The notes beneath the pieces are model-generated. The model was not told where the DNA came from. It ran no database searches and saw only the letters and a program-made list of their open reading frames with translations. This document shows positions 52,635-64,000 of a DNA stretch of 64,000 nucleotides, piece after piece. Positions within the stretch are counted from its first letter, which is position 1. Every line of letters starts with the position of its first letter. This DNA comes from Brugia malayi (Eukaryota; Nematoda; Chromadorea; Rhabditida; Onchocercidae). A program made the translations under genes and the position numbers. The stretch covers positions 10,538,501 through 10,602,500 of the forward strand of contig NW_025062476.1 in assembly GCF_000002995.4 (NCBI RefSeq), written 5' to 3'.

Positions 52635-55416
52635 ATGATTAACGTTCTTTCCAGGATAATCAAAACATCGAAAGTAAGAAATGATAAACTTCTTTTTCTT
52701 CTCTTTTATATAATTGAACTCCTTTGTAAATTAAAAATTCAAATTATTTCTTTTTGTTATTAGTAATTCAATAATTCTTAAATGATTCCTTAGAGTAGAA
52801 GATATCATCATTCATTATTCAGCTACCCATACAACAACAATCGCTGGTAGCATTTTCGATTCGTTTGGCTAGCAATGAAGCATCTTTTCAAACCAAACCA
52901 TATAAGCTACATCGATTAGAATCTGGACCATCAACGAATATTTCTGTCACAAGAAATGATGCTTTGGATTACTATCGTAAAATGGTGGTTCGTTTTTGCT
53001 AATTTTACATCATATTTTGCTTCTATGTCTTTTTTTTTTTTAGAATACATAGGTGGTGTTCAATTACATATGATAATTTTATAAAAAATTAATTAGTTTT
53101 TGTGGAGAGCAATATATTACAGGTAATCCGACGGATGGAAACAGCAGCAGGAAATCTTTATAAAGAAAGACTTGTCCGTGGTTTCTGCCATTTATATGCA
53201 GGACAGGTAATAAATTTTATGTGATTTATAATCGGACTGGCTTAGCATTCCTCACTCTTTTCATACAGCTATCAAAATATGCATCCGAACTATATAATTA
53301 ACTTTTAAATGCTTCTTAAGAAAACCGTCAAAATATCTTCCTACAGATCTTTTTACATTTCGAGTCTTCATTTCCCTTCTGTTTACATTTGTTAAATATT
53401 GCTAACTCAGATATTTCATGATTAGGAAGCGATCGCAGTTGGACTTTGTGCATCGAAGGATAATGAAGATGCTATAATTACTTCATATCGTTGTCATGCG
53501 TGGACCTATTTAACTGGATCGGGAATCTCGCAGATTTTGTCGGAATTAACAGGTTAATAATGAGAGAAATATACTTGTACAGCTTTTGAGCTGAGTTTGG
53601 TGAATCGCAAAAGAACTTATCTATTATGTGGACGTTGTATTACACAAATAGAAACAAAATTAGAACTCCCAAAAATATTTGGCATTCCTCAGGTCGACGT
53701 ACTGGTAACGTGTATGGAAAAGGTGGCTCTATGCATATGTATAACAAAAATTTCTTTGGCGGTAATGGCATTGTTGGTGCACAGCAAGCACTTGGAGCTG
53801 GTTTAGCATTTGCGCATAAATATAATAAGAAAAAGAATGTTTCATATACTCTGTTTGGTGATGGTGCAGCAAACCAAGGACAACTTTATGAAGGTTCTCT
53901 TCATAATCTTTAATAATTCACTAACCTTATGACAAGAGCTTATTGATGAGAAAATTGCATAATTTGAATTTATCGAATTCATATCATAGTGCAGTACTGT
54001 CAAATAAATGATAGAATTTTGCAGTCATAAAATGGACTGGGAGATTCTTTGCTGTTTTAATGAAACATGAGTGTTAAACATTCTTAAAAGGTAAAGATAT
54101 TTGATATGCTAAATACAAGTGAACTTGTTCAACTCATTCAAGCAAAAATGAGTTTTTAGTTTAACTTATTCAACTCTCAAACTAAGTGTTTTTTTAGTCA
54201 TTAATATGTGTGCACTATGGGATTTACCATGCATATTCATTTGCGAAAACAACGGATATGGTATGGGTACACCAGCTGATCGTGCATCTGCTGTAACAGA
54301 TTACTACACACGTGGCGATTATATACCAGGTGTTTGGGTAGGTTTAATAATTGATAATCGTTATGAGAAGTTAATTTTTAATACTAGCAATTCATTATCA
54401 AATAAACAAATATGTTTTGAAATAATTGTAGGCTGATGGTATGGATGTTCTTGCCGTTCGTGAAACAATTCGATGGTCAAAAGAATACTGCAATGCTGGG
54501 AAGGGACCTCTTATGCTAGAATTTGCTACCTATCGATATTCTGGCCATTCCATGTCTGATCCGGGAACAAGGTTAGCGTAGCGTATTTTCTTAAAAAATT
54601 TCAGACATTCTAGAAAAGAATGAATGATTGATTTCTTTTCATGTTCCTAACACATGACATGTGTTTTTCAGTTATCGAACTCGAGATGAGGTACAGCAAA
54701 TGCGCAAAACTTGTGATCCAATCACAGGTTTCAGAGATAAGATCATTGCTGCCGGATTAGCTTCTGAGGAAGAATTAAAAGGGATTGATAAAGAAGCCAA
54801 GAAAGAGGTTATTCCTAGCTTTCCATATTTGAAAAATACAAACTATTAAAAAAATAAAAAATAGTAAAATAAAAACATAATTTTTGATGGAAAGAAAATT
54901 GTTTTCTAGTCATTCGAAAGTTTACTTCATTAGCAATACTAGAAAATGTCCTGTTCTATAGTTTCATATGGTGTTTTTTTTTTTTTTTTCAAAAAAAGCT
55001 GTATGCCAGCTATCAAAACATTGTACTTGATCTATTTTTATGATTGGATTGCTGACAGTTGAGGCTTAATACATATGTTTGTTACTGCTAGAATGAACAA
55101 AATTGTTTTTTCTTAGTTTGTAAACTAAAACTAGAAGGTGCATCTAAATTGAAGGTAATTGTGATAATAAATTACTGTAAATGCAATCGTTAGTTCATTT
55201 TGTTAAATTTAAAGATTTGTATCATTGTTATTTCAGGTTGATGCAGCCGTAAATATAGCTCGAACCGAACCTCCACTTCCACCAGAATCACTTTACTGTG
55301 ATATCTACCATAACACACCTCCTCAATATGTACGTGGTGTCACCCTAGATGAAAGTGTCGTACAAAAACATTGCCGAACTGAAGATTTAATGAAATCATT
55401 AGGATTGAACGCTTAA
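52635..55416 (+). CDS. pdha-1: Pyruvate dehydrogenase E1 component alpha subunit, copy 1
   Basis: Nine exons: 52635-52673, 52823-52987, 53123-53206, 53426-53552, 53693-53893, 54198-54337, 54432-54571, 54672-54807 and 55237-55416 (TAA). All phases agree; about 402 residues. E1 alpha with E1 beta decarboxylates pyruvate using thiamine diphosphate in the mitochondrial matrix. The first exon and the start of the second give a basic, acid-poor presequence ([13 protein letters not shown]...). Conserved blocks: [32 protein letters not shown], the ThDP/Mg motif GDGAANQGQ with [11 protein letters not shown], and the phosphorylation loop [18 protein letters not shown]. The two regulatory serines (site 1 in GHS, site 2 in TSYR) are kept, which implies control by a PDH kinase. 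Human E1 alpha has YH before GHS where this copy has YS. It is the upstream member of a tandem pair with the gene 2.2 kb downstream. Confidence 0.93.
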
Positions 55417-57623
55417 TTAGAACTATTTTCTCCTTTATAATTTGTAAACATTTTTAAGATGTCAGTTTTCAAATTGGTTTCTTAAAATTTGTCTAATCAC
55501 AACCATAATATCTCACATTATCACCGAGCAGACGTTTTCACTTTCTTATCAATTCTTAATTGTGAAATATTCTTGATTATCTCCAAGAAACATTTTTACC
55601 ACGTACTTCTTGATAGTCTGTGCTACGTTTTATTAGCGGAAGTTATTAGTAATACTATAAGTAATTAAGATTACTGCTAATATGAGCGAAATATATTCTT
55701 TTGAGCAAGTTATACTTTTACAAATTTTTAATGTGGAGGTATTTGAAGTTGTAAATGTTTCGCTTGAACATATTCACAAATGAATTATTCCATTCATTTG
55801 GATTCCACACAATGCATCGATTTTTCCATATACTCGAAGTAAACTTTTAGAATCAACAAAAAATTTAAACGTAAACATGTAGTGATTGTATAAAAATGGT
55901 CGGATGAAGATAATAAAGGGAGAGTTAGAGTTTGTAAACTTAAAACTTTTAAGAAACTAATTAAATGAAGATTTGTTCAGGTATGAAAATATGAAGTCAA
56001 GTTAGAAATATATAGGAATACTGGTTGAGTATTATTGATGAATTCAGAGATTATCAAAATTATAAATGCTTAAAAAGGTGAAGATTTATTGTTTACTATG
56101 ATTAAATATCAAAAACTTGATATTTGAGGTATCATTTGGTAAGTTAATGACTGTCTTTTAGATAAGGACACGATGTTGAGGAATGGACAGTTTCTATAAT
56201 TTCGGAAATTTATTCTGAAGCAGATAACTTCTGAGAACAATACGAAATGTAAAATAAAACATTATGTTTCAAAGTTTATTAGTTGTCTGCATAGATTTGA
56301 ATGGGATGTGGAAGAAGAGCATTTCGCTAATATTCTCATCATGGGTAAGAGGATGGAAGATTGGAGGTAGACATTACCCATGGGTGAGTTATGCTATCGG
56401 TAATTACGAACAAGGATAATCACATCAAGAAAGAAAAGAGAAAATGGAGATGACTGTTTCAACACTGATGGATTGAAAATTTTCAATCTTAGCAGTATAT
56501 TTTGAGTGGAGCTATTTTCCCTATCTTTGTTATCAAATAATCACAAATGGGTAACTTACCTAAATGATTATTCAAATTCTCTTTAAGCTGTGTTAGTTAT
56601 CTCTTCCATGTAGAATAGCATCACTTCTCCATTTACGCACGTTACAAATGCGAAAATCTTATGTGCGCTGAATACGTGATCTCTTATCAGTAAGCTAAAA
56701 ATAAAACATAAATCTTTAAGCTCTGAAAGCTTTGAAAGTATTAAAAATTGGAAATTTTATAGATGAAATTATTGGAAAGGAATAGGAATTTTAAATGATA
56801 ACGTGATTGTGATACAGTGATGATTGAATGAGATTTGAGGTGAGGATAGAATAGTGATCTTAAAGGATTCGATGTGTTTGAAAAGAAGGAAATACTGCAT
56901 GGCCATTTCTTTCTTACTTTCTTTCTTTTCGGAAATATGATTCTGATTGAAAATTTTTGAAATTTTTACAATCTATTATTCACAATGAGCACATTTGAAC
57001 GGTTTGAAAGAAAAAAAAAAAAAAAAAAATTTAAAGCAACTATTCCAACTTGATATCTATATCTCAAATGTAAATTCAAAATTCTACTTTTGCATCACAA
57101 AATTCACAACAGAAATTATTGGAACAAATAATTTATTTTAATTTATTCAGCATAAATCTAAACAAAATGTCTATCTTAATTCGTTGCGTTTAAAATTTAA
57201 ACATAAACGTTAAACGTAAGCTACCCATGATGATTATTAAATTTAAATAAGATAACTTACCTACAAATGAATCAGTTTTTCCCGAATTTTATGCATTTAT
57301 TTTGTGACTATCATGATTGATCAGGAATGATCAACCTTATTGATTACTCGTAAATACTTCTAAACTTATTGGCAGCTAGGAAATAAATTATAACCTTAAA
57401 CTTTTTGAAACACGCCAATGACTTTAGTATTAGTACTTCTGATTATTCTGATTAAAATTTCCATATCCATTGTATACATACTGTCATCATATCAAATTAA
57501 TTATCTAAATTTTTTTTCATTTTAATTTCAATAAAATTTATTGATGTAAAAGTAATTTCTCATTGTTCAATTTTGTGATAGTGGAGAGCAGCTTGAACAT
57601 ATTGTAAATCTAATCAAGGAAAT
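55417..57623. other. Spacer between the two E1 alpha genes
   Basis: 2.2 kb, AT-rich, without exon-like similarity to the flanking duplicates, so the duplicated unit does not visibly include intergenic DNA. An A run of about 21 lies near 57009. Presumably holds the promoter of the second copy. Confidence 0.5.
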
Positions 57624-57840
57624 ATGGTGGTTGCTTTATTTGCTGCCAAAGTAACATTCTATCATCGATTGATAAATTTGCTAAAAAAGCTTTAAATAAT
57701 TTTCTCCCAATTAATCTTATCTTTCTTCCAGTATTTTATATTATAAATTGTAAGAGAATTTGATATTTATATAATATTTACGCTTCATATCCTAATCAAA
57801 ACGAAATCTGTAAATATTGCTTAAGGAACTTTCATCATTT

Positions 57841-57871
<31 letters not shown>

Positions 57872-60760
57872 GAGATTCAAAATCTTCTACATAAAATTAG
57901 AAATGCAAATTTTAATAAAATGAACATTCAAATATTTTTTGTAACTATTATTGTAAACCATTTGTTGGTACTTGTCATTATCAGAAGTTTTCAATATTAC
58001 GACACCGATCATTCACCGCTCAATTAGTTCGCCATGTAAGCGAAGCATCATTCCAAGTACAACCATTTAAATTGCATCGACTAAAATCTGGTCCATCAAC
58101 AAATGTTACCGTCACTAAATCAGATGCTCTCAAAATGTACAAACAAATGCAGGTATGTATCGTTTGATGTCCTTACTGAGATAATCTTATCTTTCCAAAT
58201 ATTAGTATCACGGCAATTATCAAAGTTAACTGCAGTTAGCCTTCTATTATCAATTCGTAATTTCATAAATTGTTTGTTAATCGATAAAAAATATCGTGAT
58301 GTATTTATTATTTCTTAAATCTTGTATCATTTCTCAACGCTATTATATCTTTTGATAATTTATGTATGAAAGTAAAAAACATTAATATCTATGTTAAATT
58401 ATAAATAATACCTATTCATCGTGAAAAATAAAATATTCCTAAATAAAATATCTCCAAGTAGCGTTAACATTGTAGCATATCTTTTCATTTTATTTCAAAA
58501 AATTTAGGTAATTCGCAAAATGGAGCAAGCATCAGACTTATTATATAAGGATCGAAAAATTCGTGGTTTTTGTCATCTCTATGCTGGACAGGTCACAAAT
58601 TTGATGCTTTTGCATAAATTATTTATTACAATTACACTTCCACATTATCTTTTCAATAAATAATTTTCAACTTATTATCTTCTACAAATGCAATAAATTC
58701 AATAAACAAAAATTTTTAATACCTTTAAGGAAGCTTGTGCTGTTGGACTTTATGCTGCAAAACATCCCGATGATTCCATTATAACTTCTTATCGTTGCCA
58801 CGGATTTACCTATTTAGTTAGAAATAGTGTAAAAGAAATTCTTTCAGAACTGCTTGGTTAGTTTCAATTAAAAAAAGTTCATTGATAATGAATTGATAAT
58901 TTGTCTGTTTATCTTTTCAATTTATTAACATTAAAGTAAAACAAAATATTGGAATAATAATTACTTGTGAAAAAATTTGAATAATGAGCATGAAATTATG
59001 AGGAATTTCAATCATATTTGCTTCATAGAAATAAATTCACTTCCACTAGATGTGAAAGTCAAAAGACTTATACTGCTTACATCATAGTTTGAACTAAATA
59101 TTACCCAAGATTACATGGTAAGCTTAGGCTTTTTTTTTTTGGATCATATTTAAAATCTAACTTTGAATTAGGCCGTTCGCATGGTAACGTTAACGGAAAA
59201 GGTGGTTCGATGCATATGTACGGCAAAAACTATTACGGCGGTAATGGAATTGTTGGTGCGCAACAACCACTTGGCGCTGGCATAGCTTTTGCAATAAAAT
59301 ATAATCGTAAGCCAAATGTATCTTTCACCATATACGGTGACGGTGCTGCAAATCAGGGGCAACTTTTTGAGGGTAAACTTTATTTTTATCTAATTAAAAA
59401 AGTTTGACGTACATAAATGATAATTTTATGCTTAATCTTTTCATTTTTTGAAATTTCCTAAAACTTTCAAGAAAATTTTTTCAAAAAATTTCTTGATAAT
59501 TTTATAAAATGGAACAGGCATTATTAGATTTGTTAGCTAATTTTTATACATTATTATTTGCTGCTAAATTTGTATCGATTAGAGTTGTACAAATATTTTA
59601 ACGTTTATAGAAATGTTTGTACAGCTTTAATGAAATTTTATTTTGTGTTCGCTATAGAATTCAACAAATATTCTATTATAGTTGACAAAAATTATATTAT
59701 AGCTTTTAAAATGTGACATTCTTTGATAAGAAAGGTAACTGTTAAGAAATTCAACAGCAATAGAACGAATAACTTTTTACGTACGTAAAATAAAATGAAC
59801 TATAATTGATAGCAATTTCAGCAGCAAACATTTGTGCGTTATGGCATTTACCATGTGTTTTTATTTGTGAAAATAATGGTTATGGTATGGGTACACCAAC
59901 TTCACGCTCTTCCGCCTCAACAGACTATTATACCCGTGGCGATTTTATTCCCGGAATTTGGGTAAAATCTTTTCTCATTTTCAAAGAAAATAATGTAAAA
60001 GATTTGTGCTCATTATTAATCAAAATGTCAACTTTTTTTTTTTTTTTTCTAATAAAAACCAGGTTGATGCCATGGATGTGCTTGCGGTACGAGAGTCGAT
60101 TAAGTTCGCCAGAAAATATTGCACTGCTGGTGATAATTGTCCATTATTTATCGAATTTGCAACTTATCGATTCTATGGTCATTCTGTTTCTGATCCAGGA
60201 ACAAGGTAATCAAATTTATAGAGGATTAAGTTTTATTAGATCATTTAGAATCAAATCTCGACTTGTTTTTTTTTTTTTTTTTTCTTTTGCTTATTTAAAA
60301 TTACAGCTATCGAACTCGTGAAGAAGTGCAGAATATACGTAAAACTTGCGATCCGATTTCGCTATTGAAAAATCGAATCATTACATCAAATTTGGCAACA
60401 AAAAATGAATTGAAAGCAATTGATAATGAAGCAAAAGATGAGGTGATTAAAAGACAAGTAGCATTGTTATTGTTGTTGAAAAAAAAAAGAAACAAAATTA
60501 TTATAATTTGAAAAAATGCAAATAAATTTATTCTAGTAAATTCTTAACTAAGCATGTTAGCTATTTGATCTCATTAAAATGTTCACTTTTAGGTCAACGA
60601 AGCAGTTAAATTTGCGACAGATGATCCAGTAATTTCTATGGATGCACTTGTCACCGATATCTATCACAACACACCACCGATAATTGTCCGCGGTCATACA
60701 ATGGATGATATCAAAGTGCAACCACACACTCGAACAAGTGAAATAATTAAGAAATTCTAA
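57624..60760 (+). CDS. Pyruvate dehydrogenase E1 component alpha subunit, copy 2
   Basis: Nine exons: 57624-57650, 57985-58152, 58508-58591, 58730-58856, 59172-59372, 59822-59961, 60063-60205, 60307-60442 and 60593-60760 (TAA). All phases agree; about 395 residues. Exons 3, 4, 5, 6 and 8 have exactly the same length as in copy 1 (84, 127, 201, 140, 136 bp). The presequence [20 protein letters not shown] is basic and suits mitochondrial import. Functional motifs are intact: [52 protein letters not shown], and a phosphorylation loop [18 protein letters not shown] with both serines. It differs from copy 1 in the loop (Y before GHS, V for M), in CTAGDNCP (one residue longer than CNAGKGP), and in the C-terminal 60 residues. 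No stops or frameshifts, so it appears functional. Two E1 alpha isoforms are known in the related nematode Ascaris; correspondence to those is an inference. Confidence 0.92.
57843..57872. repeat. Poly-T tract in first intron of E1 alpha copy 2
   Basis: Run of about 29 T, the longest homopolymer in the right half of the window. Intronic. Confidence 0.9.
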
Positions 60761-60801
60761 CAGTGCCACTTGATTAAATTAATTCTAAATAACAAAATAT
60801 A

Positions 60802-60807
60802 AATAAA
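60802..60807 (+). terminator. Polyadenylation signal of E1 alpha copy 2
   Basis: AATAAA 41 bases after the TAA stop, the usual spacing for a compact nematode 3' UTR. Confidence 0.6.
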
Positions 60808-63203
60808 GCTTTAATTTCAGATAAAATTTCATCCGTAATTATTAATTTGTTGTTATTATTGCAACAAATTAAATAAAATGCAAGAAAACAAAACAAAACA
60901 ACTCATTTTTTAGCTTAAATTTGAAAATACTTATTGTCATTATCAAAATTTCAATCATCAGAGATTTAATTATCAGTGTTCTAGTAAGGTTATCAACACA
61001 AATTTTCTTGATTATGATAAAATATAAGCAAGAATTTTTGATAATATAAATAAAACTGGAAAAGGCTTTTTTAGAAATTTGATCAACAGTTCCTTCCTTT
61101 CAAAATGATTTGTTAATCAATCATTTTTATGCAAATATAATTTAGTAAATTGTGTCATTGGCTAGTTTTCAGTAAAAATAAAAGCATTGCCATAAATTTA
61201 GAGTCAGATGTTAAGATTTTGCTAAATAATATGTAATGTATGCATTCTCAAAATATTAAAATAAATTTTGCAAGGTAATAAGGTATACAAATGGCAATTG
61301 ATCGTCTATCGATTGATACGATCAGTAGTGAACTAGTTCAGAACGAATATAATATCAAAATGAAATATTTATTCAATGTACAGTTATGTTATTATTGAAT
61401 AGAATTTCTTTTTTTATTGTATATAATAGAAAAGTTGTTACAGAAATCAAAATCTATTAAGATTTCTAAACTAAATTTAAAGAAAATTAACCACAGAAAA
61501 AAGCGAATTAGCCTATTTTTAAAATCAAATTTGTGAACGATCAAAAATTTGCCTCACTTCCTCCTTCCTCTCTCTCTCTCTCTCTCTCTCGTTCATATTT
61601 CTCTTGTTAGTACTATTATTTTGAAAATATTCATCGATATTGTGAAGCCAATCAAGAATGTTGAAAGAGATTATCCTTTTTGCCTTACTCTTCCATCATT
61701 CAGTAAAGATTTAATAATGAACGAAAGAAAACTTGAAATTTGTATGGAACATTCTAATTAACTTAATTTATATCAGTTGACAAAATAAACTTTTTCATAA
61801 GAATAATATTATTTTCAATTGATTTCCTTTAGCTGTTTTCATAATAAACTTTACAGTTTTCATTTCCATTTTTATCTTTCTTAAGTCTTTCTTTTTTTTT
61901 TTGTTATTAATTAGCTAATTGCATCACTTAATTGTAAGTTTAAAGTCATTCAAAATTTTACTCTCACCATTATTATCATATTTAAAATGCAAAACCTCTT
62001 AAAAATTACTTTTTGCCATTCCATCTTTTCAAAGCAAAAACCAAAATGCTTGAATATCATCAATAAGCTATATTTATCGAAGTTATTCGAAATTAGAATT
62101 GCAATTCATTGGATGTATTGAAGGTAGATAAGTTGCATTTTTCCATTTATTTAATCGTTTCTCTAAAACTTAGTTTTTTTTTCTTTAAAATTTTATTTCT
62201 TTCTTTTTTTTTTTTTTTTTTTTTTCATAAAATTAGTGAAAGAGAAAATGATTGTAACGAAAGATTCGGAATAGTTCAAATTTCCTTTTATTTCTTCTTC
62301 AATGTCAAACTTTCTTGCTACTTCGATAAAATTATACATTGGGCAATTATTCATTTATTCGTGATATATCGATATTCTCGATTATTTTATTGCTATTTAT
62401 AAATGATTTATAATCAATGAGCATATTATGATCCAACAATAAGCAACAATTTGATCTATAAACTGTATATGAAAATCAAATTGATTAAAAGAATTATTTT
62501 GCTATACGAATTTCAATTACTTTACAGTTACTTATAAACTATGCTTAATATTCTAATAACAAAAGACGAAGAAAAAATTTTTTTTCCAAAGAAATTAGTT
62601 ATTTGATATATTTATAAGCACTAAAACATCAAGTCACTAATTTACTACATAATAAAGCACAATCAATTATCATTTATCAATAATTCCATTATTGTTAAAA
62701 AATATTTTACTTTAGTACTAACAGCAAAAGCAAATCTTTTTGTTAAGATCTATTCATAATGATAACAAGTTTTTATTCTTAACAATAAGAAGCGAACAAG
62801 CAATTGTATTTAATTAATTATAAAATTTCTATGTATGGATTACAAAGAATCTTGCTTTCGGCAAAATTATTCTTTGTTCAAGAAATAGGTGAAAAGAAAA
62901 AAAATGTGAAGCGATAATTATAGTATTTATTTTATCAGCAGCAATACGAAATGAAAGATTTGCAGCAAAAAATTTTTTTTTTGACCTTGTTGAAGCGTTA
63001 CGAAGGAATGGTCGATGATTAAATTTGAGTTTAAATTATTTTAAATCACTTAGATTAATTGAATCATAATTTTTAATAAATTTAAAAATTATGTAGTTTC
63101 TAAGTAGTTAGTGATGATAAATGTTAATTGGTGTTGATAGAAGAAGAAATGATCGTTTCATAGAAATAATTGACTCTGTGATTAATAACTTTTGCTAATT
63201 AAA

Positions 63204-63473
63204 ATGACACAAATGAAGTACTTTAGACTAATTTGTATAAAGACAGTATCAGAAAAATTATTATTATTATCAGTGATAATGATAATAATTCGTACTTCAT
63301 TAGTGATAGCAACAAATACAACTGTTAGCAATTGTACCACTTATGTTTGTTTTCAAAATGAAATATTAACAATTTTGTTAAAATGTTATTATATGCAAGT
63401 TATTAACAAAATTAATGACAAAAAAAAAAAAAAGTTGAAAATTGAGGAATTTAAAGAAATTTACATAGTGTAA
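63204..63473 (+). other. Possible short secreted-peptide ORF, unknown
   Basis: From the ATG at 63204 (or 63213) the frame encodes a basic start, then a strongly hydrophobic stretch (KLLLLSVIMIIIRTSLVIA) resembling a signal peptide or membrane anchor, then Asn-Thr and Cys residues (TNTTVSNCTTYVCFQNE). A GTTATT after codon ATG-CAA at 63398 could be a donor; otherwise the frame runs into a poly-Lys tract and stops at 63471-63473. No family recognised. The AT-rich composition makes a chance frame quite possible. Confidence 0.2.
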
Positions 63474-63742
63474 AGCTATGTTTCTGTTGATGAAAATAAT
63501 TCTAAAATTTGGTTAATTAATTAAAATACAGTCTTTGTTTTCCTTTCGAATCATTCACATAAAACGTGTAATGTAATGACCAATACATGTAAACAAATAA
63601 ATGATAAATTTTTTTTTTTTTTGAAAAAAAATACCACGAAGAATAGCTTTTTAGCATTTTACCACGCCCCAAACTAAATCTCTTCACTTTATTTATAATA
63701 TATAAAGCAGATGGATTGATAATTTTTCATTGGCAAATGTTA

Positions 63743-63815
63743 GGGATGAATTGATAAGGGATGAAGTGATAGGAGATGAACAGATAAGAGATAAAGTAGT
63801 GATAGTAGTGATTTA
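63743..63815. repeat. 15-bp minisatellite with GATA words
   Basis: About four imperfect copies of a 15-base unit resembling GGATGAATTGATAAG: GGATGAATTGATAAG, GGATGAAGTGATAGG, AGATGAACAGATAAG, then AGATAAAGTAGTGAT. Similar TGATAAG words continue to about 63850. Confidence 0.75.
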
Positions 63816-64000
63816 GTTAAAATGATAAGCAATGAATTGATGATGGAACATGAAATAGTAATTGTATTATTGTAAATTTACAAATTGATGTGTCACTTCT
63901 TTACATTTACTTCTTTTTCTTATCATTTATATTTTATTGACTTCGTCATTTCTTTGAATCAATAGCTAAGTTAAAACAATTTTTTGACAAAACTGATTCA

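Larger units (their letters stand above)
60761..64000. other. Gene-poor right end
   Basis: AT-rich DNA after the second E1 alpha gene. Holds a TC microsatellite (about 61565-61590), T/A runs (62202-62225, 63419-63433), a possible short signal-peptide ORF at 63204, and a GATA-type minisatellite at 63743-63815. Frames at 61549-61761 and 62109-62402 are weak and mostly repeat-derived. Confidence 0.5.

Noticed and set aside
57624..60760. Second E1 alpha copy as a pseudogene
   Set aside because: All splice sites, frame and catalytic and regulatory motifs are intact, and a new presequence exon is present.

Overview
The window looks like nuclear DNA of a nematode, most likely a clade III (filarial-type) species. 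Genes are split into many short exons by AT-rich introns of roughly 100-1000 bp. Acceptors follow the nematode TTTNCAG style, non-coding DNA is very AT-rich with frequent long A/T runs, and the proteins are metazoan. The species assignment is inference: no rRNA, spliced-leader or organelle sequence is present to fix it. Most genes are too fragmented for simple ORF reading, so I rebuilt them by hand from splice sites, reading phase and similarity to remembered family members. Exon coordinates are exact readings of the sequence. Joins are inferred unless the phases and homology are stated to agree.

Layout. 1.8-3.7 kb (+): 3' part of a ZC4H2-type zinc-finger gene. 5.4-7.7 kb (-): lysine-rich gene of unknown family. 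7.7-14.7 kb: intergenic, with microsatellites. 14.7-27.4 kb (-): an ARMC9 (ciliary armadillo protein) homologue with a 6.6 kb intron that holds unusually GC-rich, ORF-bearing DNA. 27.4-31.9 kb: divergent intergenic region with a diverged direct repeat. 31.9-34.5 kb (+): ERK5-type MAP kinase whose activation-loop motif reads TQY. 35.1-36.4 and 37.2-38.9 kb (-): two tandem PLGRKT-like small membrane protein genes. 39.4-48.1 kb (+): complete 23-exon UFD2/UBE4B ubiquitin-chain elongation factor. 48.1-52.6 kb: gene-poor. 52.6-55.4 and 57.6-60.8 kb (+): two tandem genes for the pyruvate dehydrogenase E1 alpha subunit. 60.8-64 kb: gene-poor, ending in a 15-bp GATA-type minisatellite.

The genes do not form one pathway. 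They include ciliary (ARMC9), signalling (MAPK), protein quality control (UFD2), mitochondrial carbon metabolism (E1 alpha pair) and membrane functions (PLGRKT pair). The strongest observations are the two local gene duplications with conserved exon lengths and intron phases, the TQY kinase, the LisH-less ARMC9 gene with its large intron and possible optional exons, and the GC-rich block at 16.4-16.8 kb. I did not find a clearly new multi-gene system.
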